From assembly GCF_014649375.1 (NCBI RefSeq), contig NZ_BMSX01000007.1, positions 186,001 through 250,000 of the forward strand: a stretch of DNA of 64,000 nt. The letters run 5' to 3'. The stretch is from Streptomyces aurantiogriseus (GTDB lineage Bacteria > Actinomycetota > Actinomycetes > Streptomycetales > Streptomycetaceae). Position numbers and translations under genes: made by a program. Positions 8,936-17,797 of this stretch are shown piece by piece (the stretch's first letter is position 1; each line of letters starts with the position of its first letter). The notes beneath the pieces are model-generated. The model saw only the letters and a program-made list of their open reading frames with translations. It was not told the DNA's origin and did not search any database.

Positions 8936-9904
8936 ATGCCCGTCACCGTCGTCCGCTTCAATCTCGTCGCCCCCGGTGCCTCCCCCGTCGCGCTCGGTAT
9001 CCGTTACCGGGCCGCGCTGGAGATGGCCGCGTACGCCGACGAGCACGGGATCTCCACCGTCCAGACGGAGGAGCACCACGGTGCCGAGAACAACTGGCTG
9101 CCGGCGCCGTTCGCCTTCGCGGGCGCGGTGCTGGGGGCGACCCGGCGTCTGGCGGTCACGGTGTCGGCCGCCATCGGCCCGCTGCACGACCCCCTGCGGC
9201 TCGCCGAGGACATCGCCGTACTGGATCTGCTGAGCGGCGGCCGGCTGGTCACCGTCGCCGGGATCGGATACCGGCCCGAGGAGTACGCCCGCGCCGGCGT
9301 CGACTGGAAGCAGCGCGGCCGGCTCCAGGACGAGCTCCTGGAGACCGTGCTGAAGGCATGGACCGGCGAGGAGTTCGAGTACCGGGGCCGTACGGTACGG
9401 GTCACCCCGCGCCCTCAGTCCGACCCGCACCCCCTCCTCCTGGTCGGCGGCTCCTCCAGGGCCGCCGCTCGTCGGGCCGCCCGGCTCGGGCTGCCGTTCT
9501 TCCCCAGCGCGCATCTGCCGGAACTGGAGGCGTACTACAAGGAGCGGCTCGTGGAGTACGGGACGGAGGGGTGGACGATGATGCCCGCCGCCGAGACCCC
9601 CTTGCTGTACGTCGCCGAGGATCCGGACCGGGCGTGGGCCGAGTACGGCGGCCACTTCCTGCACGAGGCCCGGACGTACGCCTCCTGGCAGAACGGCGGT
9701 GTCCGCTCGGCGGTGAGGTCGGGGGCGTCGACGGTCGAGGAGCTGCGGGCGGAGGGCGTCTACCGGATCCTCACGCCGGACGAGTGCGTGGCGCAGGGGC
9801 TCGACAGCCTCGTCCTGCATCCGCTGGCGGGCGGGATGCCCGTGGAGGAGGGGTGGCGCAGCCTGCGGCTGTTCTGCGAAGACGTACTGCCCCGGCTCGC
9901 CTGA
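8936..9904 (+). CDS. LLM-class flavin-dependent oxidoreductase (luciferase-like)
   Basis: The 322-residue protein has the luciferase-like monooxygenase TIM barrel: QTEEHHGAENNWLPAPFAFAG near residues 42-62, then LAEDIAVLDLLSGGRLVTVAG, characteristic of F420- or FMN-dependent LLM enzymes. The C-terminal barrel segment HPLLLVGGSSRAAARRAARLGLP is intact. The substrate cannot be inferred. A purine-rich ribosome site precedes the ATG. It converges with the sugar permease gene, with an inverted repeat between them. Confidence 0.9.
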   Translation: MPVTVVRFNLVAPGASPVALGIRYRAALEMAAYADEHGISTVQTEEHHGAENNWLPAPFAFAGAVLGATRRLAVTVSAAIGPLHDPLRLAEDIAVLDLLSGGRLVTVAGIGYRPEEYARAGVDWKQRGRLQDELLETVLKAWTGEEFEYRGRTVRVTPRPQSDPHPLLLVGGSSRAAARRAARLGLPFFPSAHLPELEAYYKERLVEYGTEGWTMMPAAETPLLYVAEDPDRAWAEYGGHFLHEARTYASWQNGGVRSAVRSGASTVEELRAEGVYRILTPDECVAQGLDSLVLHPLAGGMPVEEGWRSLRLFCEDVLPRLA

Positions 9905-9943
9905 CCTGTTCGGTCCGAGCCGGGGCGGTACGCCTTACGGGTG

Positions 9944-9982
9944 TCGAGGAGAGGGCAGCGGGGACTTGGCCCGTCTCCTCGA
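9944..9982. terminator. Stem-loop between the LLM gene and the sugar permease gene
   Basis: TCGAGGAGA (9944-9952) pairs with TCTCCTCGA (9974-9982), with extra G/C pairs in the loop. It lies between convergent genes and has no T tract, which is common in Streptomyces terminators. Confidence 0.55.
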
Positions 9983-10005
9983 GTCCAGGGGCCTCGGGAC
10001 GAGGC

Positions 10006-11430
10006 TCAGCCCATCTCCTCCAGCGCCTTGCCCTTCGTCTCCTTGACGTACTTGAGGACGAACGGGATGGAGAGCGCGGCGAAGACCGTGTAGATCACGT
10101 AGGTCACGGAGAGGTTCCAGTCGGCCAGCGACGGGAAGCTCGCGGTGATGGCCCAGTTGGCGATCCACTGTGCGGCGGCGGCCACGCCCAGGGCGGCGGC
10201 GCGGATCCTGTTCGGGAACATCTCGCCGAGCATGACCCAGACGACCACACCCCAGGACAGGGCGAAGAAGAGGACGAAGACGTGGGCCGCGATCAGGGCG
10301 ATCCAGCCCTGGGTGGCGGGCAGCTTGCCGTCGACCAGGTCGTAGGAGAACGCCCAGGCCTCCAGCGCGAGGCCGATCACCATGCCGACGGAGCCGATGA
10401 GGGCCAGCGGCTTGCGGCCGACGCGGTCCACGAAGATCATCGCGATCACGGTGCCGACGATGTTGATGATCGACGTCGTGAACGAGTAGAAGAACGAGTC
10501 CGTCGGGTCGACGCCGACCGACTGCCACAGCGTCGAGGAGTAGTAGAACGCGACGTTGATGCCGACGAACTGCTGGAAGACCGACAGTCCGATACCGATC
10601 CAGACGATCGGCTTGAAGAAGAAGGAGCCGCCGAGCAGGTCCTTGAAGGTCGACTTGTGCTCGCTCTTCATGGCGAGCTCGATCTCGGCCACGCGTGCGT
10701 CGAGATCGATCTGGTCGCCCTCGACCTCGCCGAGGATCTCACGGGCCCGCTCGTGCTTGCCGACGGAGATCAGGAAGCGCGGGGACTCGGGGATCGCGAA
10801 GGAGAGCAGGCCGTAGAGGACGGCCGGGACGACCATGACGCCGAGCATGACCTGCCAGGCCTCCAGGCCCATCAGCTCACCGCGCTGGTCGCCGTCGGCG
10901 GCGTTCAGCAGACCCCAGTTGACCAGCTGCGACACCGCGATGCCGATGACGATCGCGGCCTGCTGGAAGGAGCCGAGGCGACCGCGGTAGGCGGGCGGGG
11001 CGACCTCGGCGATGTAGGCGGGGCCGATGACCGAGGCCATGCCGATGGCGAACCCGCCGACGACACGCCAGAGAGCGAAGTCCCACAGGGAGAAGGGCAG
11101 TGCCGAGCCGACGGCGCTGACCGTGAACAGCAGGGCGGCGATCTGCATGACCCGGATACGGCCGATGCGGTCGGCCATGCGGCCGGCGGTCGCGGCGCCT
11201 ATCGCGCAGCCGATCAGGGCGATGGCGATGACCTGGGCCAGCGCTGCGGAGCCGATGTCGTAGCGGTCGCGGATGGCCTCGACGGCACCGTTGATCACGG
11301 AGCTGTCGTAGCCGAAGAGGAAGCCGCCCATCGCGGCGGCCGCCGCGATGAAGATGACGTGCCCGAGATGTTCGGGGTGAGCCGTCCTGGCTCCTGACTT
11401 GGGTGCCTGCGCTGTGCTGGTCACGTTCAA
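10006..11430 (-). CDS. glcP: MFS sugar permease, glucose permease GlcP family
   Basis: This 474-residue major facilitator has twelve predicted membrane segments and the sugar-porter signatures GRMADRIGR (loop 2-3), PESPRFL (loop 6-7), FQQFVGINVAFYYSS (TM7) and DRVGRKPL (loop 8-9). In S. coelicolor the homolog at this position is the main glucose permease GlcP, so glucose uptake is the best call. The start ATG is at 11430. The AT-richer region upstream holds short inverted repeats that may be regulatory. It is monocistronic. Confidence 0.9.
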   Translation of the reverse strand: MNVTSTAQAPKSGARTAHPEHLGHVIFIAAAAAMGGFLFGYDSSVINGAVEAIRDRYDIGSAALAQVIAIALIGCAIGAATAGRMADRIGRIRVMQIAALLFTVSAVGSALPFSLWDFALWRVVGGFAIGMASVIGPAYIAEVAPPAYRGRLGSFQQAAIVIGIAVSQLVNWGLLNAADGDQRGELMGLEAWQVMLGVMVVPAVLYGLLSFAIPESPRFLISVGKHERAREILGEVEGDQIDLDARVAEIELAMKSEHKSTFKDLLGGSFFFKPIVWIGIGLSVFQQFVGINVAFYYSSTLWQSVGVDPTDSFFYSFTTSIINIVGTVIAMIFVDRVGRKPLALIGSVGMVIGLALEAWAFSYDLVDGKLPATQGWIALIAAHVFVLFFALSWGVVVWVMLGEMFPNRIRAAALGVAAAAQWIANWAITASFPSLADWNLSVTYVIYTVFAALSIPFVLKYVKETKGKALEEMG

Positions 11431-11514
11431 CTCCTCGGGCCACCGGCAACGCTGCCGGTGTGGGGGTCAGCCCTTCCAGGTCGGTGGTACCTGAAGGTAA
11501 AAGCAACGATGCAG

Positions 11515-11605
11515 AGACTATGCCTTCAAGTTTCGAAGTCAATGGATGGAACGGTGTGAGAAAACAGGCACACGTAAGAGCCGTGTGTTCAATACTTGAA
11601 GGAGT
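11515..11605 (-). promoter_or_regulatory. AT-rich region upstream of glcP with TTCAAG/CTTGAA words
   Basis: CCTTCAAG (near 11523) and CTTGAAGG (near 11595) form a spaced inverted repeat. Within the first half, CTTC-n7-GAAG is itself an inverted repeat. The segment is notably AT-richer than its surroundings and lies directly upstream of the permease gene. Which regulator would bind is unknown. Confidence 0.4.
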
Positions 11606-11643
11606 GGAGTCGGGCTAGCGAAGCCTTTGAAGAGGTGAAGGGA

Positions 11644-14600
11644 TCACCGAAGGCGCTGGGAGATCACCTTTGACACACCGTCGCCCTGCATGGACACGCC
11701 GTACAGCGCGTCGGCGACCTCCATCGTGCGCTTCTGGTGCGTGATCACGATCAGCTGCGAGGACTCCTGCAGTTCCTGCATGATGCGGATCAGCCGCTGC
11801 AGGTTGGTGTCGTCGAGGGCGGCCTCGACCTCGTCCATGACGTAGAACGGGCTGGGCCGCGCCTTGAAGATCGACACCAGCATCGCGACGGCGGTCAGCG
11901 ACCGCTCGCCACCGGACAGCAGCGACAGCCGCTTCACCTTCTTGCCCGGCGGCCGGGCCTCGACGTCCACGCCCGTGGTGAGCATGTTGTCGGGGTCGGT
12001 GAGGATCAGCCGCCCCTCACCGCCGGGGAACAGCCGGCTGAACACGCCCTCGAACTCGCGGGCGGTGTCCCGGAACGCCTCGGTGAAGACCTGCTCGACG
12101 CGCTCGTCGACCTCCTTCACCACCTGCAACAGGTCGGCGCGCGTCTTCTTCAGGTCCTCGAGCTGCTCACTGAGGAACTTGTGACGCTCCTCCAGCGCGG
12201 CGAACTCCTCCAGGGCGAGCGGGTTCACCTTGCCGAGCTGCTGGTAGGCGCGTTCCGCCGCTTTCAGCCGCTTCTCCTGCTCGGCCCGCACGAAGGGCCT
12301 GGGCTGGTTGCGCGGGTGCTCGGGATCCTCCGGCAGCTGTTCGCCCTCGGCGGGGGGCGAGGGCGGCACCAGTTGGTGCGGTCCGTACTCACTGATGAGC
12401 CCCGCCGGTTCGACACCCAGCTCCTCCAGCGCCTTCGTCTCCAGCTGCTCGATCCGCAGCCGCTTCTCGGCGCCGAGTACCTCGCCCCGGTGGACTGAAT
12501 CCGTCAACTTGTCGAGCTCGGCCTTGAGATCGCGCCCGGCACCGCGGGCGGCGGCCAGCTCCTGCTCACGGCGGGCCTTGGCGGCCTCGGCGGCGACGCG
12601 TTCGGCGTCCGCGCGCTGGAGGGACACCTCCACGTGCGCGAGCAACTGCCGCGCGCCGGAGGCGACGGCCTCCGCGACGGCGGCCTCGTGCCGCAGCCGC
12701 GCCCGCCGTTGCTCGGCACGCGCGCGTGCCTCGCGTTCCGCGCGGGCGGCCCGGTCCAGCGAGTCGGCCCGTCCGGCCAGCCCCTTGACCCGCTCCTCGT
12801 GCGTACGGACCTGAAGCCGCGCCTCCATCTCGGTCTGCCGCGCGTTGGCCCCGTCGGCGGCCAGCCGGTCCCGCACGGAGGTGTCCGGCTCCTCCTCCAC
12901 CGGCATCTCCTCGGCCACGGCCAACCGCTCGGCCAACTCCTCGGCCTCCTGGACGGCCTTGTCGAGCGCCTCCTGCGCCCGGGCAGCCGCGGCAACCGAC
13001 CGCTCGGCCTCTCCCGCGGCACCGCGAGCCTGTCCGGCGAGCCGCCCGAGCTGCTGGGCGACAGCCGACTTCTCCCGCTCGGCGGCCCGCCGCCGCTCCC
13101 CCAACTCCTCGACGAGCCCGGCACACTCCCTGCGCCGCTCCCCCGCCGCCTGCTGTGCCCCGGTCAGCTCCTCGCACCGCACCGCCAGCTCCTCCAGCTC
13201 GGCGGCGGCCTCGTCCACAGAGGCCTGCACCTCGAGCAGACTGGGTGCCCCGGCGGATCCACCGTGCGCGAAGTGCGCCCCCAGCAGATCGCCTTCGGCG
13301 GTGACGGCGGTGAGATCGGGCCGCGCGGAGACGAGATCCTCGGCGTCCTCGAGCGTCCCCACCACAACGATCCCCCGCAGCAGCCGTCGTACGGCGGGCC
13401 TGAGGTCGGAGGGGGCGCGGACGAGGTCGGCGGCGAAGGGGGGACCGGCCGAGTCGGCGGAGTCGGAGAGGGCGGGCCACAGGCCGTCGCCGGTCCCGGC
13501 CGCCTCGCCGGGTACGGCGGAACCGCCGGCTCGCCCGTCCGCGCCCGCTCTGTCGGACACGGCACCGGAGGCGGCCTCGCCCTGCGCGGGCAACGCCGTC
13601 ACCTGGTCACCGCCGGCCCGGACTTCCGCAGCCGGCGGTTCCTCCGGTGCCCCTGCCAGCAACAGCGCCGCCCGCCCTCCGTCCTGCTTGCGCAGCAGGC
13701 GGATGGCGTCGGCGGCGGCGGACGGGGTGGTCACGGCGAGGGCGTCGGCGGCGGCGCCGAAAGCGGCGGCGAGGGGGACCTCGTAGCCGGGGGTGATCGT
13801 GAGGAGTTCCGCGGCCGGTCCCAGCAGCCCGCCGAGACGTTCCTGCGCGGCCAGCAGCGCACCGGTGCCGTCCTTGCGGCGCAGGCCCATCGCGAGGGCC
13901 TCGTGGCGGGCCTGGGTCGCGGCGCGCTTGCGTTCGGCGGCGGTGGCGGCCTCGCGGGCAGCGCTGAGCGCGGCCTCCGCCTCGGCGAGCTGCCGCTTGG
14001 CCGCCTCGTGCTGCTCGGCGAGTTCCGCGTCGCCCGCGTCGAGGCCGTCGACCTCCGCCTTCAGGGCCTCGTACTCCTCCTGCGCGGCGACGGCCCGTTC
14101 CTGGGCCTCGTCGCGGGCGGCGGCCAGGCGGTCGATCTCGGCCTGGGCGGAGGCGGCGCGGGAGCGGGCCGCGTTGACCTGGCCGTGCAGTCGGGCGAGG
14201 CCCTCGCGGCGGTCGGCGATGGCGCGGGCGACGTCCTTCAGGCGCCGTTCCTCGACGGCGAGTTCGCGCTCCAGGTCGGCGCGGTGGGCGACGGTGTCGT
14301 CGAGGGCCCGCTGGGCCGCTTCCAGGGCGGCCTCCAGCTCGGCCTCCTGCTCACGGATGCGGGCGGCCTCGCGCTCCATGTCCTCGGGGTCGCGGCCGCG
14401 CCGCTCCTCGGGGGGCGCGGAGGTGGCGCTCTTCACGCGCGCGTCGGCGAGCGAGATCGTGCCGCGGACACGTTCGGCGAGCTGGGACAGCTCGTACCAG
14501 GACTGCTGGGCGCGCTGGAGCCGGGGCGTGAGCTGCCGGACCTCGTCCTCCAGGAGCGCCTCCCGCTGGAGGGCCCTCTTCAGCTCCTGCTCGGCCGCTT

Positions 14601-15366
14601 CCTTGCGTTCCTTCAGCGCGGCCTCGTCGGCGACCTCGGCCTGGAGGGCCTCCCGCAGCCGTACGAGATCGTCGGCGAGGAGCCTCAGGCGGGCGTCGCG
14701 GAGGTCGGCCTGGATGACGGCCGCTCGTCTCGCGACCGCCGCCTGCCGGCCCAGCGGCTTCAGCTGGCGGCGCAGCTCGTCCGTCAGGTCCTGCACGCGC
14801 GCGAGGTTGGCCTGCATCGCGTCCAGCTTGCGCAGCGCCTTCTCCTTGCGCTTGCGGTGCTTGAGGACGCCCGCGGCCTCCTCGATGAAGGCGCGGCGGC
14901 CCATCGGGTCGGCGTGCAGCACCGAGTCGAGCTGGCCCTGGCCGACGATGACGTGCATCTCGCGGCCGATGCCGGAGTCGGACAGGAGTTCCTGGATGTC
15001 GAGGAGACGGCAGGTGTCGCCGTTGATCTGGTACTCGCTGCCGCCGTTGCGGAACATGATCCGCGTGATGGTGACCTCGGCGTACTCGATGGGCAGGGCC
15101 CCGTCGGAGTTGTCGATGGTCAGGGACACCTCGGCGCGGCCCAGCGGGGGGCGGCCGGTGGTGCCGGCGAAGATGACGTCCTCCATCTTGCCGCCGCGCA
15201 GCGACTTGGCGCCTTGTTCGCCCATGACCCAGCTGAGCGCGTCCACCACATTGGACTTGCCCGAGCCGTTCGGTCCGACGACACACGTGATCCCCGGCTC
15301 GAACCGGAGTGTGGTCGCCGAGGCGAACGACTTGAACCCTCGGAGGGTCAGGGCCTTGAGGTGCAC
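11644..15366 (-). CDS. smc: Chromosome segregation ATPase SMC
   Basis: SMC is the core of bacterial condensin. The protein, 1240 residues from GTG at 15366, has Walker A GPNGSGKSN at 31-39, long coiled coils rich in Ala, Arg and Glu, a central hinge, the signature LSGGER at about 1150-1155 and Walker B FYVMDEVEAALD at about 1174-1185. I chose the GTG because the family N-terminus is (V/M)HLKALTLRGFKSF; the longer frame upstream is spurious. The hinge contains an unusual Gly/Ala/Asp-rich stretch that makes it longer than typical. scpA and scpB are not nearby. Confidence 0.96.
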   Translation of the reverse strand: MHLKALTLRGFKSFASATTLRFEPGITCVVGPNGSGKSNVVDALSWVMGEQGAKSLRGGKMEDVIFAGTTGRPPLGRAEVSLTIDNSDGALPIEYAEVTITRIMFRNGGSEYQINGDTCRLLDIQELLSDSGIGREMHVIVGQGQLDSVLHADPMGRRAFIEEAAGVLKHRKRKEKALRKLDAMQANLARVQDLTDELRRQLKPLGRQAAVARRAAVIQADLRDARLRLLADDLVRLREALQAEVADEAALKERKEAAEQELKRALQREALLEDEVRQLTPRLQRAQQSWYELSQLAERVRGTISLADARVKSATSAPPEERRGRDPEDMEREAARIREQEAELEAALEAAQRALDDTVAHRADLERELAVEERRLKDVARAIADRREGLARLHGQVNAARSRAASAQAEIDRLAAARDEAQERAVAAQEEYEALKAEVDGLDAGDAELAEQHEAAKRQLAEAEAALSAAREAATAAERKRAATQARHEALAMGLRRKDGTGALLAAQERLGGLLGPAAELLTITPGYEVPLAAAFGAAADALAVTTPSAAADAIRLLRKQDGGRAALLLAGAPEEPPAAEVRAGGDQVTALPAQGEAASGAVSDRAGADGRAGGSAVPGEAAGTGDGLWPALSDSADSAGPPFAADLVRAPSDLRPAVRRLLRGIVVVGTLEDAEDLVSARPDLTAVTAEGDLLGAHFAHGGSAGAPSLLEVQASVDEAAAELEELAVRCEELTGAQQAAGERRRECAGLVEELGERRRAAEREKSAVAQQLGRLAGQARGAAGEAERSVAAAARAQEALDKAVQEAEELAERLAVAEEMPVEEEPDTSVRDRLAADGANARQTEMEARLQVRTHEERVKGLAGRADSLDRAARAEREARARAEQRRARLRHEAAVAEAVASGARQLLAHVEVSLQRADAERVAAEAAKARREQELAAARGAGRDLKAELDKLTDSVHRGEVLGAEKRLRIEQLETKALEELGVEPAGLISEYGPHQLVPPSPPAEGEQLPEDPEHPRNQPRPFVRAEQEKRLKAAERAYQQLGKVNPLALEEFAALEERHKFLSEQLEDLKKTRADLLQVVKEVDERVEQVFTEAFRDTAREFEGVFSRLFPGGEGRLILTDPDNMLTTGVDVEARPPGKKVKRLSLLSGGERSLTAVAMLVSIFKARPSPFYVMDEVEAALDDTNLQRLIRIMQELQESSQLIVITHQKRTMEVADALYGVSMQGDGVSKVISQRLR

Positions 15367-15483
15367 GCCGCTGGACTCTACCTTCCGGGGATGTCTCACT
15401 CCATGAACCCGCGGTTTCACCCATGAACGCGCAGGGCACACCAGACGTTAAAGAGACTGAAAGGATGCGCGGGGGAAAGAAAG

Positions 15484-15505
15484 AAGGGACGCCGAAGCGT
15501 CCCTT
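15484..15505. terminator. Stem-loop after the small coiled-coil gene
   Basis: AAGGGACGC (15484-15492) and GCGTCCCTT (15497-15505) form a 9-bp perfect stem with a CGAA tetraloop. It lies between the 3' end of the small coiled-coil gene and smc, both on the minus strand. Confidence 0.75.
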
Positions 15506-15588
15506 GCAACTTCTGACAACTAAGCGGTCCGACGCAGTTGAAAAAGTCGCCCAACCGCTGCGTGTGCTGTTGTGGAGCGGTGCAGCGA

Positions 15589-15792
15589 TCAGGTGAGCGC
15601 AGGCTCCGCCTGGTGTGCGTCGATGCTCTCCATGAACCTGTCGTGAGAAGCGGCAGCCGTCAGAGCGTCGTTCTCGGCCTGGATTCGTCCGAGCTCGTTT
15701 TCCAGGTCCTGGACGCGCTGCTGGAGCCGTCGCATCTCGGCGAGGAGTCGCGGGTCGGAGCCGCCGACGTAACCGAGAAGCGCCTTTGCCAT
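15589..15792 (-). CDS. Small conserved coiled-coil protein upstream of smc
   Basis: This is a 67-residue protein starting MAKALLGYVGGSDPRLLAEM, with heptad-like Leu/Ile spacing in RRLQQRVQDLENELGRIQAEN, so it is probably a short coiled coil. ATG at 15792 follows GGAGG at good spacing. Small proteins of this type are conserved near smc in Streptomyces, but no function is known to me. Its own stem-loop terminator separates it from smc, so co-transcription with smc is uncertain. Confidence 0.7.
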   Translation of the reverse strand: MAKALLGYVGGSDPRLLAEMRRLQQRVQDLENELGRIQAENDALTAAASHDRFMESIDAHQAEPALT

Positions 15793-16172
15793 GATGGATG
15801 GTCCTCCACACTGAGTGACCGACCGAAGCGGTGTGGGTCGTGAGGGATTCGCACCCGCGATGCTTGGCATGATCTTGTTCGTGCTGCCGTTCATCCATGC
15901 CAAACAGCTAGGTGCGCGGGGTACTTTCAGCGTCTCACCAAAAAGTTTGACGGTCAACACGATCACGCCCCGTATCGGCGGGCAACCCTGGGGCGCGCAG
16001 CCGGAAACGGCGGCGCTGCGACTCCTGCGGGGCCCTCAGGGCGTGGCGATCATCCTTGCGTGCGGAGCCTGCCACCGCAAGCGGTTCTTGGCAACCACCT
16101 GCTCCTTTCTGCTTGGGGCAGTTGCCGGTGGCATGCCCCTCCGCTTCAGCGCGGCGACCGGGCGCCCGGTCG
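15793..16172. other. Intergenic region between acylphosphatase and the coiled-coil gene
   Basis: These 380 bases carry no recognised gene apart from a possible 20-codon ORF (16036-16098). The part nearest the coiled-coil gene (15850-15965) is AT-richer and probably holds its promoter. Confidence 0.5.
16036..16098 (-). CDS. Possible 20-residue basic peptide
   Basis: GTG at 16098 is preceded at short spacing by the strong ribosome site AAAGGAG and opens a 20-codon frame encoding VVAKNRLRWQAPHARMIATP, ending TGA. It is basic and has no recognisable similarity. It lies just downstream of the acylphosphatase stop on the same strand. It could be a real small gene or a chance ribosome site; codon statistics cannot decide at this length. 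Confidence 0.3.
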   Translation of the reverse strand: MVAKNRLRWQAPHARMIATP

Positions 16173-16454
16173 TCAGCGGACCGCGAAGCCGTCGTAGCCG
16201 CCGCGTGGTGTGTCCCATATCTCGGTGACGCCGTCCACGCGCCCGGGCGTGTCGTCACTCTGGAGCCAGTCCAGCAGGCCCTCGCAGCCGTCCCGGGCCC
16301 CCTCGGCGACCACCTGGACCCGGCCGTCGGCCAGATTGAGAGCAAAACCACTCAGGCCGCCGATCTCCAGCGCCTTGGCCCGCGTGAACCAGCGGAAACC
16401 CACGCCCTGGACGTGTCCGCGCACCCAGGCGACCAGCCGTACATCCTCGCTCAT
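16173..16454 (-). CDS. Acylphosphatase
   Basis: This 93-residue enzyme hydrolyses acyl phosphates. The substrate-binding loop VRGHVQGVGFRWFTR is at residues 11-25 and contains the catalytic Arg. The catalytic Asn lies in GFALNLADGRVQVVAEG. The length is standard. It is divergent from the CAP-domain gene, with a perfect 20-bp palindrome between the two genes. Confidence 0.93.
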   Translation of the reverse strand: MSEDVRLVAWVRGHVQGVGFRWFTRAKALEIGGLSGFALNLADGRVQVVAEGARDGCEGLLDWLQSDDTPGRVDGVTEIWDTPRGGYDGFAVR

Positions 16455-16543
16455 GGATGCAACCTAACCAGGCAATGTCACTGGGGACACTTCCTCCTCC
16501 AGCGGCATGCGGTACCGTCCCGACCCAATGCATCTCATATGAA

Positions 16544-16563
16544 ACTCACTCGATCGAGTGAGT
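16544..16563. promoter_or_regulatory. Perfect 20-bp palindrome between acylphosphatase and CAP genes
   Basis: ACTCACTCGATCGAGTGAGT is an uninterrupted 20-bp palindrome placed between divergent starts (16454 and 16645). The size and symmetry are those of a TetR-type operator. No TetR gene is adjacent, so the regulator would act in trans. Confidence 0.6.
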
Positions 16564-16644
16564 CAGGTTGACCATCCGGAGTCATGCGCCACTGGGCGCG
16601 CGGGTCGACCACAGGGACACCGTTTGGACGAGGAAGGCCAGGAC

Positions 16645-17745
16645 ATGGGACGCCACCGACGCTCCGCCGCCGGCCGCGCCACGGGGGGCGACCGCACCGA
16701 CGGCTCGTACGCACAGGACTCGTACGGCGACAACCCCACCGTGGGCATCGCTCCGTACCTGAACGCGGAGGCGTACGCCGACTCCGTCGCCAGGAGCCAG
16801 GAGTACCTGTACGCGACGGACGACGAGTACACCCGGGCGTCGGCCGACACCGCGGTCCTCTCGGCCGAGGGCTTCGCGCCGGACGACGGCGGGCGCCGGC
16901 CGGGCTCGGGGCGGGGCGGTTCGAGCCGCCGGCGCAAGAGGAAGGCCGTGACACCGGTCAAGACGGGTCTGCTCGGAGTGTCCGCGGCCGTCGCCCTCGG
17001 CACGGTCGCGGTGGCCTCGGGCGTGGTGCCCGGCCTCGACAACTACCAGATCGGCGGGGGCGGTGGCGCCGACAAGGTGCAGGCCGCCGACTCGCCGACC
17101 AACTCGGCCTCCGAGCAGGGCGGCACGTCGGGCTCCCTCGAGGCCGACCGTGACGGTACGACGACCAGCCGCGACGCCGGCCGGTCCACGTCGCCCTCGG
17201 CTTCGGCGTCGTCCTCGTCCCCCGCCCCCTCGGCCTCCAAGGCGTCGCCCAGCGCGTCGCCGACCACCGAGAAGCCGAAGGCCACGCCGACGAAGGAACC
17301 GGAGAAGACCCCGTCCAGGGCGGCCACGAAGGCGCCGGAGAAGACCACCCCGGTGACGGTCTCGGCCGAGGCCCAGGCTGCTGCGGAGGTCCTCAAGCTC
17401 GTCAACGAGGAGCGCTCCAAGGTCGGCTGCAGTCCCCTCGCCGCGAACAGCGCGCTGGCGGATCTCGCCGAGAAGTTCAGTGAGGACATGGCCGCGCGGG
17501 GCTTCTTCGACCACACCGACCCGGACGGGGCGACCCCCTGGGATCGGGCCGCGAAGGCCGGCATATCCGACCTCGGCGGCGAGAACATAGCGCGGGGGCA
17601 GACCGACGCGGCAGCGGTGATGGAGGCCTGGATGAACAGCCCCGGCCACCGCGCCAACATACTGAACTGCGACTTCAAGACCCTGGGCGTCGGCGTGCAC
17701 TTCGGGTCCGGCGGGCCCTGGTGGACCCAGAACTTCGGGTACTGA
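16645..17745 (+). CDS. Secreted CAP/SCP-domain protein
   Basis: This 366-residue protein has a basic cytoplasmic N-terminus, one hydrophobic segment (about residues 108-128, after SSRRRKRKAV), a long Ser/Thr/Pro/Lys-rich spacer and a C-terminal CAP (SCP/PR1) domain. The CAP motifs are LVNEERSKVGCSPL, FFDHTDPDGATPWDRA, GENIARG and MNSPGHRANILN, and the protein ends QNFGY. It is probably membrane-anchored with an extracellular domain. ATG at 16645 follows AGGAAGG. Its stop codon lies at the left end of the integrated element, and the last codons seem to form the attachment core. Confidence 0.9.
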   Translation: MGRHRRSAAGRATGGDRTDGSYAQDSYGDNPTVGIAPYLNAEAYADSVARSQEYLYATDDEYTRASADTAVLSAEGFAPDDGGRRPGSGRGGSSRRRKRKAVTPVKTGLLGVSAAVALGTVAVASGVVPGLDNYQIGGGGGADKVQAADSPTNSASEQGGTSGSLEADRDGTTTSRDAGRSTSPSASASSSSPAPSASKASPSASPTTEKPKATPTKEPEKTPSRAATKAPEKTTPVTVSAEAQAAAEVLKLVNEERSKVGCSPLAANSALADLAEKFSEDMAARGFFDHTDPDGATPWDRAAKAGISDLGGENIARGQTDAAAVMEAWMNSPGHRANILNCDFKTLGVGVHFGSGGPWWTQNFGY

Positions 17746-17797
17746 GATAACCGCAGGTCAGAGGCCTAGGAACCTTCCTGGGCCGTCTCTGGGCCGT
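17733..17797. repeat. Left attachment region (attL) with arm repeats
   Basis: Core CTTCGGGTACT lies at 17733-17743, CCGCAGGTCAGAG at 17751-17763 and the 18-base arm GGGCCGTCTCTGGGCCGT at 17780-17797, inside the 3' end of the integrase gene. The same three words recur near the right end. Confidence 0.65.

Noticed and set aside
7861..11397. 1178-codon plus-strand frame across ftsY, the LLM gene and glcP
   Set aside because: It runs through both real coding strands and intergenic DNA and has no domain; chance open frame.
12634..15426. 930-codon plus-strand frame opposite smc
   Set aside because: Antisense shadow of the SMC coiled coil; no start context and no recognisable protein.
17751..17763. 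CCGCAGGTCAGAG as the attachment core
   Set aside because: Possible, but the CTTCGGGTACT model restores the CAP stop codon and explains both flanking repeats as arms, so it was preferred; kept as the alternative.
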